This document shows, one piece after another, positions 1 to 7,710 of a DNA stretch of 64,000 nt. The position numbers were made by a program, and so were the translations under genes. Each line of letters starts with the position of its first letter. Within the stretch, counting starts at the first letter, position 1. The stretch comes from Planctomycetota bacterium (GTDB taxonomy: Bacteria; Planctomycetota; PLA2), in NCBI GenBank assembly GCA_021776785.1, contig JAJFFF010000044.1:346230-410229 (forward strand). The letters run 5' to 3'. Under the pieces are notes generated by a model. It made no database searches. It was not told the DNA's origin and saw nothing but the letters and a program-made list of their open reading frames with translations.

Positions 1-717
1 CCGCAAGAATGCGCGGTCTTGCCGCAGGATCGTAAACGCTTCGCGCCAGGCGCGGCGCATCGCCTGGGCGGGTGTTTGCCCGAGTGCGGCGAACGCGCGG
101 AGGTGGCGCCGACTCCGCCAGCGCACACGACTGTGCTGCAGGAGACCGAGCGCCATCGACACGCCCGCAACCGGATAGATCACGCGCAACCAGCGCGGAT
201 CGAGGTCCAAGAGATAGCCGCCGCACTTCGCAGCGATCGCCCCACCGGCGATGGCGAGCACGCCAAGCGAGCCAAAATATCGGCCGCGCACCTCGGGCGT
301 GTAGTTGGTCCGAATCAGCGCCCCGCGATGCGGGATGTACGCAATCATCGCGAAGTAGTGAAAGAACGTAAAGGCCATGAACAGGCCAAGATCGCCCTCC
401 CCATAGCCCGGTGGGCCGGTCGGGCGCACGCCAACGAACGCGACAGCGATGAGCGGGAGGCCCATGAAGAGGGCGAGGCGGCGCCACGTTTTTTGCGGGT
501 GCGCGCGCGCGAGCAGCGGCCCAACGGCCGGGGACAAGATCCACGGGACCTGCCAGAGACAGATCAACCACGGCACCATCCAGTCGTCGCCGCCAAGCGT
601 GCGCTTAAGCGCAAACGTCGAGAGCCCAATCAGCCCGGCGGCCGCACCCTCCAAAAAGAACGCGGGTGCCTGGAGCGACCACGTATAGCGGGCGACGAGA
701 GGGGCGCGGCGTACCAA
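1..717 (-). CDS. MFS-like multi-pass permease, 3' end beyond window
   Basis: The reading frame is open on the minus strand from about 830 to the window edge. Its translation is strongly hydrophobic, with at least five membrane segments, for example around WLICLWQVPWIL, the LFMGLPLIAVAFVGV stretch and the FMAFTFFHYFAMIAYIP stretch. A loop reading RGRYFGSLGVLAIAGG resembles the cytoplasmic loops of major facilitator transporters. There is no ATG near the front; the best start is a TTG at 717, 33 bp after the stop of the exported protein upstream, so it probably forms the second gene of that unit. The substrate cannot be told. The C-terminal part lies outside the window. Start uncertain, membrane transporter class fairly sure. 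Confidence 0.6.
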   Translation of the reverse strand, partial: MVRRAPLVARYTWSLQAPAFFLEGAAAGLIGLSTFALKRTLGGDDWMVPWLICLWQVPWILSPAVGPLLARAHPQKTWRRLALFMGLPLIAVAFVGVRPTGPPGYGEGDLGLFMAFTFFHYFAMIAYIPHRGALIRTNYTPEVRGRYFGSLGVLAIAGGAIAAKCGGYLLDLDPRWLRVIYPVAGVSMALGLLQHSRVRWRSRRHLRAFAALGQTPAQAMRRAWREAFTILRQDRAFLR

Positions 718-749
718 GCGCGCATTCTCGCCGCCCGCGAACGCGGCGG

Positions 750-1382
750 CTACTTCTTCGGCGCGGGCGCGGAGCGCTTCGCGATTTTGTCGAGCGGAAA
801 CGCGTCGATCATCTTCTTGGCAAGAGCCTTGTCGTCAATCGACAGATCCACTTGCACCATCACCGTCTTGTGAACAGCCATCGCGGTCGTGCGGTTCCCT
901 TTGATCGTGATCAGGATGGTCCACGCGCCGCGCTCTTCGAGCGACATGCCCTGCTGCTCCATCATCTGCTGATATTGAGGCTGCTTGTAGAGCTTGACCA
1001 CCTGCTGAAAGCTCGTCATGAGCTGCGGCGAATTCGTGATCGCCAAACGCGCCGTGGCCTTGTCGGACTTGCGCGTGTGCGTTTGATGAACGCTAAGCAT
1101 GGTCATCACTTGCTGTCCGGCGCCGCCGGAATAGCTCGCGTCCTTCGGCTTGTCCGCTTCCCAACCTTCGAAGGGAGCAAACAGACAAGACACCAGCCCA
1201 CCACCGGCAGCGCGAACCGTGTTGATCGCCTTTTGAAAGCATTCGATCGCCGTCGCGGCGTCCTGGTTGCTTTCCCAGGCGGTCACACCCTTCATCGCGA
1301 GATCACGAACACTCACCTTCGGCTTGGCATCTTCTGCAAGCACCAAAGGCAGCACAATGAGAACAGGGAGGAATCGTTTCAT
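750..1382 (-). CDS. Small exported protein, function unknown
   Basis: 210 residues beginning with a clear signal peptide (MKRFLPVLIVLPLVLA, cleavage before EDAK). The mature part is soluble, with a Gln- and Met-rich middle (positions about 130-150) and a Lys-rich tail (APAPKK). I recognise no family. The ATG at 1382 is chosen over the ATG at 1391 because a perfect TATAAT (1390-1395, minus) ends seven bases before it and overlaps the other codon; there is no Shine-Dalgarno sequence. The permease gene follows 33 bp downstream and is probably cotranscribed. Confidence 0.7.
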   Translation of the reverse strand: MKRFLPVLIVLPLVLAEDAKPKVSVRDLAMKGVTAWESNQDAATAIECFQKAINTVRAAGGGLVSCLFAPFEGWEADKPKDASYSGGAGQQVMTMLSVHQTHTRKSDKATARLAITNSPQLMTSFQQVVKLYKQPQYQQMMEQQGMSLEERGAWTILITIKGNRTTAMAVHKTVMVQVDLSIDDKALAKKMIDAFPLDKIAKRSAPAPKK

Positions 1383-1389
1383 GCGCCGC

Positions 1390-1395
1390 ATTATA
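1390..1395 (-). promoter_or_regulatory. -10 element TATAAT that decides a start
   Basis: TATAAT on the minus strand, seven bases before the ATG at 1382. The alternative ATG at 1391 lies inside it, so 1382 is the start and the transcript should be leaderless or nearly so. Confidence 0.55.
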
Positions 1396-1513
1396 GCGAC
1401 CGACGTTTCCATCCTGCGCCGGCAAGTCCACAAAAAAGGGCGAGCGCCGCGGCGCCCGCCCCGTGATCTTGGGGAGCCGCTGTCAGATGACGGCGGTTCC
1501 GTTGTTTGCTTTG

Positions 1514-1936
1514 CTACTGGGCAACTTTGGCGGAGAAATTGCCAGAGACGGCCTTCTCCAACAACGACGTGTCGAGCTTCTTGTTGGTCGTTACGGTGAC
1601 CTTGCCCGTCGGCTTTCCAGCCGCGGTCTTTTCGCAATCTACCGACTCGACGCCGGGAACTCCTTTGAGCATCGTGCTAACTGCACGTGTGCACATCGTT
1701 CCTCACGTCATGCCGGAGACGTTAAGCACAACTTCGTTGCTGGTCTTGGCAGGAACATCCGCGCCGCCGCAACCATCTGTGCAACCGTCAGCACAACCGT
1801 CGGTACAACCATCGCTGCAACCGTCCGCGCATCCTGCGCAGGCCGATGTACAACCGGAAGAGCAACCATCGTTAGAATCACTCTTGCCGCAGGCAACCGC
1901 AGCAATCAAGATCGAGAGCATGAAGAATTTCTGCAT
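1514..1936 (-). CDS. Candidate selenoprotein: Cys-rich lipoprotein with heavy-metal-associated (HMA) domain, Sec78
   Basis: 140 residues if the in-frame UGA at 1703-1705 is read as selenocysteine. Residues 1-16 form a lipoprotein signal (LIAAVAC, lipid Cys16). Residues 23-58 are a low-complexity segment with nine Cys at mostly CX3C spacing (GCxDGCxDGC). Residues 68-140 are an HMA fold whose metal loop reads GMT-U-GTM-C, so the UGA sits where the first Cys of the HMA site (GMTCxxC) belongs, here as UX3C. The frame continues in phase through CTRAVSTMLKGVPGVESVDC, typical HMA helix and strand sequence, to a stop at 1514. A SECIS-like hairpin follows the UGA. A TAGCCT at 1943-1948 ends six bases before the ATG. 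A conventional caller would split it into two short ORFs. Alternatives are a nonsense mutation or a sequencing error. Probably a periplasmic or cell-surface metal-binding or redox protein. Confidence 0.75.
1673..1687 (-). promoter_or_regulatory. SECIS-like hairpin after UGA78
   Basis: On the minus strand CGTGC-AGTTA-GCACG: a perfect 5-bp stem with a 5-nt loop starting 21 nt after the UGA. The loop has G at position 2 followed by U, the pair contacted by SelB in the E. coli fdhF element. An outer helix GGAAC/GTTCC can form around it (nt 1-5 and 43-47 after the UGA). Spacing and loop fit the published bacterial SECIS rules; function is inferred. Confidence 0.65.
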
Positions 1937-1999
1937 CCCCTAAGGCTAATCGGGATTGGCATATGTGCTAGATCACGACTCGGACTATCGGAAAATTCA

Positions 2000-3259
2000 A
2001 TGAAACAGACGAATTTCTCACTGACCTTGCTGGCCACAATTCTGGCGTGGTCCACGCCGCTGTGGGCCGAAGTGACGGCCGAAGGTGCACGCTATCGGGT
2101 CGTAAGTGACGGCGACGACCAAAAACTGGCCGATGAAATGGTCACTGTCCTCGACGCCGCCTACGCCGAGTTTCAAAAGCACTTCAAGGCCAAACCAAAG
2201 CTCAAAAAAGGCGCGAAGCTAGAAGTCCGGCACTTCGTTACAGAAGAGAAGTTCCAGATCGCTGTCCGCGCGACCGGCGAGCCGCCGACCAAGGCCGGTG
2301 GCATCTACCTCCCGTCGACCAAGATCGCGTATTTCCAAACACAACCGACGCGTTACTACACACGCGTACTCATGCTGCATGAAACCGCGCACCAGTTTCA
2401 CTATCTTGCGCGCACCAAAAACAAAGAGCCGACGGCACGCTGGTACACCGAGGGCCTTGCCGAGTACCTGAGCTGGCACCACTGGGACGGAAAGACGCTG
2501 CAGCTCGGCGTGCGTCCCCTCATCTCGCTCAACGATCGCGCGAAAGCGGCGCTGGCCGAAATCGACGGAGCGGACATCGAGGCGTTCGTCGAGGGCAAGA
2601 CCGATCTTTCGCGGCCGATCGCGTGGGCGCTCGTTCGATGGATGGCCACCGGCGGCAAGAACGGCAAACCGCACAAGAAGTTCGTTTCGTTCACGAAGAA
2701 AATGGACGCGGGCAACAAGCCGGCATCGCTGTTTCGCAAATTCTTCGGCACGCCGAAGTCGATGAAGCCCGAGTTCGTGAAGTGGATCAAAGCCGAGCAG
2801 TCGCCGTGGGTTTGGGGATTCAATGAGTGGGAGCCGCTCAGCAACAACTCGTTGCGCGGATTCGCCAAGCAATACACCGTCGCGTATCTGCGCGATCCGG
2901 CGCCGAACCTAACGGCCACGCTGGTCGTCCCCGAAAAGCCCGGTTGGAACATCGGCGTGACGCTGCACTGGACGAGCGCGGACGATTACTCCGTCGCGCT
3001 CCTCAACTACGCGGGGTTCATGCACATCGTGCGTCGCACCGAAGGACGGTGGCAGACGTTGGAGAAAGGGGCGGTCCCGGGACTCGAGCCCGGACTCGAA
3101 AAAGGCAAGCGCTGCACGTTCCAGCTGTTTCGACGGGGAGCCGAGGTCAGCATGCTCGTGAATCAGGTCGGTTTTGGACCGTGGGAGCTTCCGGGACAAA
3201 CGTTCGGCCTCGCGCTAAGAAACTGCGACGCAACGTTTGTCGACATCAAATGGAAGTAA
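2000..3259 (+). CDS. Exported gluzincin-like metallopeptidase (peptidase MA type)
   Basis: 419 residues. Residues 1-23 are a signal peptide (ending STPLWA). The zinc motif HETAH is at about 127-131 and the third ligand Glu in YTEGLAEY at about 151, the arrangement of peptidase-MA-like gluzincins (DUF1570-like proteins common in planctomycetes). The C-terminal third (from about 295) is rich in beta strands and looks like a separate carbohydrate-binding or jelly-roll module. ATG at 2000 is chosen because it begins the signal peptide. It is divergent from the HMA lipoprotein with only 63 bp between, so the two share a promoter region. Substrate unknown. Confidence 0.75.
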   Translation: MKQTNFSLTLLATILAWSTPLWAEVTAEGARYRVVSDGDDQKLADEMVTVLDAAYAEFQKHFKAKPKLKKGAKLEVRHFVTEEKFQIAVRATGEPPTKAGGIYLPSTKIAYFQTQPTRYYTRVLMLHETAHQFHYLARTKNKEPTARWYTEGLAEYLSWHHWDGKTLQLGVRPLISLNDRAKAALAEIDGADIEAFVEGKTDLSRPIAWALVRWMATGGKNGKPHKKFVSFTKKMDAGNKPASLFRKFFGTPKSMKPEFVKWIKAEQSPWVWGFNEWEPLSNNSLRGFAKQYTVAYLRDPAPNLTATLVVPEKPGWNIGVTLHWTSADDYSVALLNYAGFMHIVRRTEGRWQTLEKGAVPGLEPGLEKGKRCTFQLFRRGAEVSMLVNQVGFGPWELPGQTFGLALRNCDATFVDIKWK

Positions 3260-3490
3260 GACCCGACGCTAGGCTTCGTCGGTAGAAGCGGCCGACGCAC
3301 CCGAGAGCGAGCGGCGGGGGCGCGGGTCGACCCCACCCACGCGGATGCGTCCTACAACACCGCGAACCGACGGGATCGAGACGGCAAAGAAGCGTTCGGC
3401 GAGGTCGCGCGCGTCCGCGGGTGTCCGCGCCCAACCCGCGCCCGCGAGACAACGCGGGTGCCGAGCTCGCGAATTCGTTAGGCTGACCGG

Positions 3491-6367
3491 ATGCGCTCCG
3501 CTGTCCTCGTGCTCACCGTTTTGCTCAGTGTCGTTGCCGCTCGCGAGGCGCCGCCGAACGGCCCGCGCCGAATCAAGCCGGGCGCACACTTCTTAATCGG
3601 CGCGACGCTGCACATCGACCCAGAAACAACGCAGGCCGACACGACGTTGCTGTTGCGCAACGGACGCATCGCCGCGATTGGCGGGACCGTACCGGACGAC
3701 GCGCGCGTTTGGGACGCGCACGGCTTGCATGTCTACTCCGGTTTCATCGACGCACACGTCGGCGTGGATGTGTCGGACCAGAAGGGCGAACATTGGAACA
3801 CGAAAGTCCGCCCGCAACGCCGCGCGCACGCGATACCGAATGCGACGGCGGGCGCTTTGCGCAAGCTGGGTTTCACCGCGGCGGTGGCGGCGCCCAAGTC
3901 CGGCATCTTGCGCGGCCGGGCCACCTTGATTTCGCTTTCGAAGCGGGACGCGGATCGAAGCAAACCTCGTCCGCTCGTGCACGGGCGCGACGTGTACCAG
4001 TCGATTGGATTGGAACGTTTCGACGATTCCAACAAGGGCTACCCGACGTCACTGATGGGCGCGATCGCTGTGATCCGTCAGTCGCTCCACGACGGACTGC
4101 TCGGCGCACAGCCGCTGGTGTTCGACACCGAAGACGAACTCGACGCGCTGCGCGTAACCAAGATCGGCCGCGAGTTCAAGCGGCGCACGATCGTGCTGGG
4201 CTCCGGGTTGGAGTTTCGTCGCATCGCAGCGATGGCGGCGGAACGCAACCCGATCATCGCGCCGGTCCGGTTGCCGCCCGCGCCGGACGTCAGCAGCGTC
4301 GGTGCGATCGAAGCGGTCGACCTGCGCGAAATGATGACGTGGGAGCAGGCGCCGACAAACCTGCGTCGTCTCGACGAGGCGAACGTCCCCGTCGCGCTGA
4401 CAACCAGCAAACTCAAGAACCGCACGGACTTTTGGAAGAGCGTGCGGCAACACATCGCCCACGGCCTCAAGCCGGAACGCGCGTACGCGATGCTGTCCGC
4501 GACACCCGCGTCAATGCTCGGCGCCGAGGGCCGACTCGGTTCGATCAGCATCGGCAAGCTCGCGCACCTCGTCGTGGCGGATCGGCCGCTGTTCACGGAC
4601 AAAGAGGCGCGCATCCTTTCGGTTTGGATCGACGGCGAGCGCTACGAGCTCGCAAAGCCCCGTACCGACGTGCTCGGCAAATGGCAGTTCGGCAACGCGG
4701 TCTTAGAGATTACCGGGAAGAACCGTGCTGTCTTGGTCGTGGACAAGAAACGGCACAAGGCGCGCCGTGTAGCCGTGGCGGGCCAGCGCATCCACTTGGC
4801 CTTCGATCTCCCGGACGGCGCGCTGGTCGTCTCGGCGGAGCAACGCGGTGAGGATCTCGTTGGTCAAACCATCGTGAACGGCGAGCGCGCACCGTGGGGC
4901 CGGATCGCAAGGCGCATCGAGAAAATCAGCGCCGACAAAGAAGATGAAGATCAACAACCGGACGACGACGACGAACTCGATCACTCCGACGTCCCTGCGA
5001 ACTACGGCTATCCGTTCGGACCGTACGCGCGGGTCGGCCAACGCCGTCCGCCCAAACGCATCATCATCGCGGGCGCGACGGTTTGGACATGCGGCCAAGA
5101 CGGCATCATCGCGGACGGACAGGTGGATATTGCAGGCGGCGAGATCGTCTACGTCGGCAAGCGCAACCCGGTCGAGGGCGACGGCATCGTCACCATCGAC
5201 GCCAAGGGCATGCACCTTACGCCTGGCATCATCGACTGCCACAGCCACACCGGCATCTCCCGCGGCGTCAATGACTCCGGCCAGGCCGTCACGGCCGAAG
5301 TGCGCATCGGCGATGTGACCAACCCCGATGCGATCAGCTGGTACCGCCAACTCGCGTGCGGCGTGACAACCGTCAACAGCCTGCACGGCTCCGCCAATCC
5401 GATCGGCGGCCAAAACCAAGTCAACAAAGTGCGCTGGGGCGTGACGCACCCCGATCAGATGCACTTCGCAAAGGCGCCCGGCGGGATCAAGTTCGCCCTA
5501 GGCGAAAACGTCAAGCAGTCCAATTGGGGAGACGACTACACGACGCGCTACCCGCAGACGCGCATGGGCGTGGAGACGCTGATGCGCGATCGCTTCAACG
5601 CTGCGCGCGAGTACATGCGCGTCGGGGGACGGCGCAAGATCGACCTCGAGCTCGAAGCGTTGGCGGAGATCTTGCGCGGCGAACGGCTGATCCACTGTCA
5701 CTCGTACCGCCAGGACGAAATTTTGATGCTATGCCGGATCGCCGGCGACTTCGGATTCAAGATCGGGACGTTTCAGCACGTGCTTGAGGGCTACAAAGTG
5801 GCGGATGAAATCGCCAAGCACGCACTGGGCGGGAGCGCGTTCAGCGACTGGTGGGCCTATAAGGTCGAAGTGCAGGACGCGATTCCGTACAACGGTGCGC
5901 TGATGCACGAGGTCGGCGTCGTCGTCAGCTTCAACAGCGACTCGGACGACTTGGTGCGCCGCCTCAACACCGAAGCGGCGAAGGCCATCAAGTACGGGGG
6001 GCTCTCCCGCGAAGACGCGTTCCGATTCGTCACGCTGAACCCGGCCAAGCAACTCAAGATCGACCACTTGGTGGGCTCGATCGAGAAGGGCAAGCACGCC
6101 GACCTAGCGCTCTGGAATGGCGACCCGATGTCGACGTTTACACGTTGCGTCGGGACCTGGGTAGACGGCGAACGCTTGTACTCCGAAGATGAAGACCGAG
6201 AGCAGCGCAAGCTCATCGCCTCCGAGCGCAAGCGGCTCATCGACAAACTCGTGAAGCGCGCCCACAACCGGCCCCACACCGGTGACAAGGAACGCGGCCC
6301 GATCTGGTGGATGAAGCGTGCACAGCACGCGGCGTGCGGCCTTTGCGGCACGCAGGAGGTGCGCTGA
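3491..6367 (+). CDS. Exported tandem amidohydrolase, N-terminal module degenerate
   Basis: 958 residues, roughly twice a normal amidohydrolase. Signal peptide at 1-18 (LTVLLSVVAA). Module 1 (about 30-400) has the flanking composite-domain strands and a GFIDAHVGVDV segment but lacks the metal-binding HxH. A charged linker (KEDEDQQPDDDDE, about 478-490) follows. Module 2 (about 517-920) has the full layout: GIIDCHSHTG (HxH about 584-586), HSYRQDE, FQHVLEGYK and SFNSDSDDL for the remaining His and Asp ligands. The family hydrolyses cyclic amides, dipeptides or related C-N bonds; the substrate is unknown. TAGGCT (3479-3484) ends six bases before the ATG. The stop overlaps the next start (TGATG), so the two proteins are translationally coupled. 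Confidence 0.8.
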   Translation: MRSAVLVLTVLLSVVAAREAPPNGPRRIKPGAHFLIGATLHIDPETTQADTTLLLRNGRIAAIGGTVPDDARVWDAHGLHVYSGFIDAHVGVDVSDQKGEHWNTKVRPQRRAHAIPNATAGALRKLGFTAAVAAPKSGILRGRATLISLSKRDADRSKPRPLVHGRDVYQSIGLERFDDSNKGYPTSLMGAIAVIRQSLHDGLLGAQPLVFDTEDELDALRVTKIGREFKRRTIVLGSGLEFRRIAAMAAERNPIIAPVRLPPAPDVSSVGAIEAVDLREMMTWEQAPTNLRRLDEANVPVALTTSKLKNRTDFWKSVRQHIAHGLKPERAYAMLSATPASMLGAEGRLGSISIGKLAHLVVADRPLFTDKEARILSVWIDGERYELAKPRTDVLGKWQFGNAVLEITGKNRAVLVVDKKRHKARRVAVAGQRIHLAFDLPDGALVVSAEQRGEDLVGQTIVNGERAPWGRIARRIEKISADKEDEDQQPDDDDELDHSDVPANYGYPFGPYARVGQRRPPKRIIIAGATVWTCGQDGIIADGQVDIAGGEIVYVGKRNPVEGDGIVTIDAKGMHLTPGIIDCHSHTGISRGVNDSGQAVTAEVRIGDVTNPDAISWYRQLACGVTTVNSLHGSANPIGGQNQVNKVRWGVTHPDQMHFAKAPGGIKFALGENVKQSNWGDDYTTRYPQTRMGVETLMRDRFNAAREYMRVGGRRKIDLELEALAEILRGERLIHCHSYRQDEILMLCRIAGDFGFKIGTFQHVLEGYKVADEIAKHALGGSAFSDWWAYKVEVQDAIPYNGALMHEVGVVVSFNSDSDDLVRRLNTEAAKAIKYGGLSREDAFRFVTLNPAKQLKIDHLVGSIEKGKHADLALWNGDPMSTFTRCVGTWVDGERLYSEDEDREQRKLIASERKRLIDKLVKRAHNRPHTGDKERGPIWWMKRAQHAACGLCGTQEVR

Positions 6368-7662
6368 TGTTTCGCTCGACTCTCATCCTCGCGCTGTGCG
6401 CGACATGGAGCAGCACGCTCTCCGCTCAAGATCTGACCCACAAAGCGAAGCCGCAAGCGGGCCCGATCGCGATCAGCAACGCGACCATTCACGTCGTCAC
6501 CGGCGATCCGATCGAGAACGGACTGGTGGTGTTCGACAAGGGCAAGATCGTGTTCGTCGGGAGCGCCCGCGGACAGCTTCCGAACGGCGCCAAAGTCATC
6601 GACGGGACGGGCATGCACGTCTACCCCGGCCTCATCTCCTCGTACACCCATCTCGGTCTCACCGAAATCGGCGCCGTGCGCGCGAGTCGCGACATGGACG
6701 AGGCGGGCGCGGTTACACCGGAAGTGCGCGCCGCCGTCGCCGTCAACCCGGACTCGACGCTGCTCCCGGTCACGCGCTCCAACGGCATCCTCACGTTTGC
6801 CACCTTCCCGCGCGGCGGCACCATTCCCGGGCGCGCGAGCCTGATGCGCATGGACGGCTGGACCTGGGAGGACATGGCCGTTCGCGCCGATGCGGGTTTG
6901 GTTGTGCGGTGGCCCAACGCGCGACCGCCGCGACGCCGTGGTCGCCGGGCCCCCACCGCATCCCCCTACGAAGAATCAGTGCAACGCATCCGCGACTCGT
7001 TTGCACGGGCGCGCGCCTACGTCCGGTGGACCCAAAACACGAAGACGCCGAAGTCCACCGACCTTGCGTGGGAGGCGTTTCGCAACACGCTTTCGCGGGC
7101 GCGTCCGGTGTTTTTTCTCGCGAACACCTACCAACAGATCACCGAAGTCGTCGCGTTCGCCCGCAAGGAGCGGATCCGCGCGGTCATCGTCGGCGGCCAC
7201 GACGCCGACCTGTGCGCCCCGTTGCTTGTCGCCAACAACGTCGGCGTGATCATCGAGAACATCCACCGCTTCCCCAAGCGAAGCGACAGCCCGGTCGATG
7301 AGGTCTACAGGCTACCGAGCCGCCTCGAAAAAGCGGGCGTACTGTGGTGCCTCGCCAGTGGAGATCGCACGGCCAACGAACGAAACCTCCCCTTCGCGGC
7401 GGCGCGCGCGGTGGCCTATGGCCTCGCCCCCGCCGCGGCGTTGCGGTCCATCACAATCAACGCCGCCAAAGTGTTCGGCGTCGACAGCGAGCTCGGCTCC
7501 ATCGAAACTGGGAAACGCGCCACGCTCATCGTCACCGACGGCGACCCGCTCCAGATCCCGACCCACGTGAAGATGGCGTTCATCGACGGGCGAAGCATCG
7601 ACCTCACCAACAAACAAACGGCGCTCTTCGAAAAGTACAAAGCGAAGTACCGGCGCAAGTAA
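6367..7662 (+). CDS. Amidohydrolase-like exported protein, probable pseudoenzyme
   Basis: 431 residues with a signal peptide (MFRSTLILALCATWSSTLSA). The composite domain and the ends match amidohydrolases (ISNATIHVVTGDPIENG near the start; LGSIETGKRATLIVTDGDP near the end), but the HxH site is replaced by SYTHLG, and no later His-His-Asp set is apparent. It most resembles module 1 of the preceding protein, which is also degenerate. The ATG overlaps the upstream stop (TGATG). A plausible role is as a non-catalytic partner of the upstream enzyme; this is inference. Confidence 0.75.
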   Translation: MFRSTLILALCATWSSTLSAQDLTHKAKPQAGPIAISNATIHVVTGDPIENGLVVFDKGKIVFVGSARGQLPNGAKVIDGTGMHVYPGLISSYTHLGLTEIGAVRASRDMDEAGAVTPEVRAAVAVNPDSTLLPVTRSNGILTFATFPRGGTIPGRASLMRMDGWTWEDMAVRADAGLVVRWPNARPPRRRGRRAPTASPYEESVQRIRDSFARARAYVRWTQNTKTPKSTDLAWEAFRNTLSRARPVFFLANTYQQITEVVAFARKERIRAVIVGGHDADLCAPLLVANNVGVIIENIHRFPKRSDSPVDEVYRLPSRLEKAGVLWCLASGDRTANERNLPFAAARAVAYGLAPAAALRSITINAAKVFGVDSELGSIETGKRATLIVTDGDPLQIPTHVKMAFIDGRSIDLTNKQTALFEKYKAKYRRK

Positions 7663-7710
7663 CAAACAGGGTGGCCGTCCTCGCCCTACCCGCTTACGGT
7701 AGGCAGCGCG

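Noticed and set aside
19..873. 284-residue plus-strand ORF
   Set aside because: It is the antisense of the permease gene and of the start of the next gene; composition is Arg-rich and without domains, while the minus strand gives clear membrane segments.
1514..1936. Simple frameshift or two separate small genes
   Set aside because: The two parts are in the same frame and separated by a single UGA; no insertion or deletion is needed, and the second part alone would be an HMA domain without its first strand.
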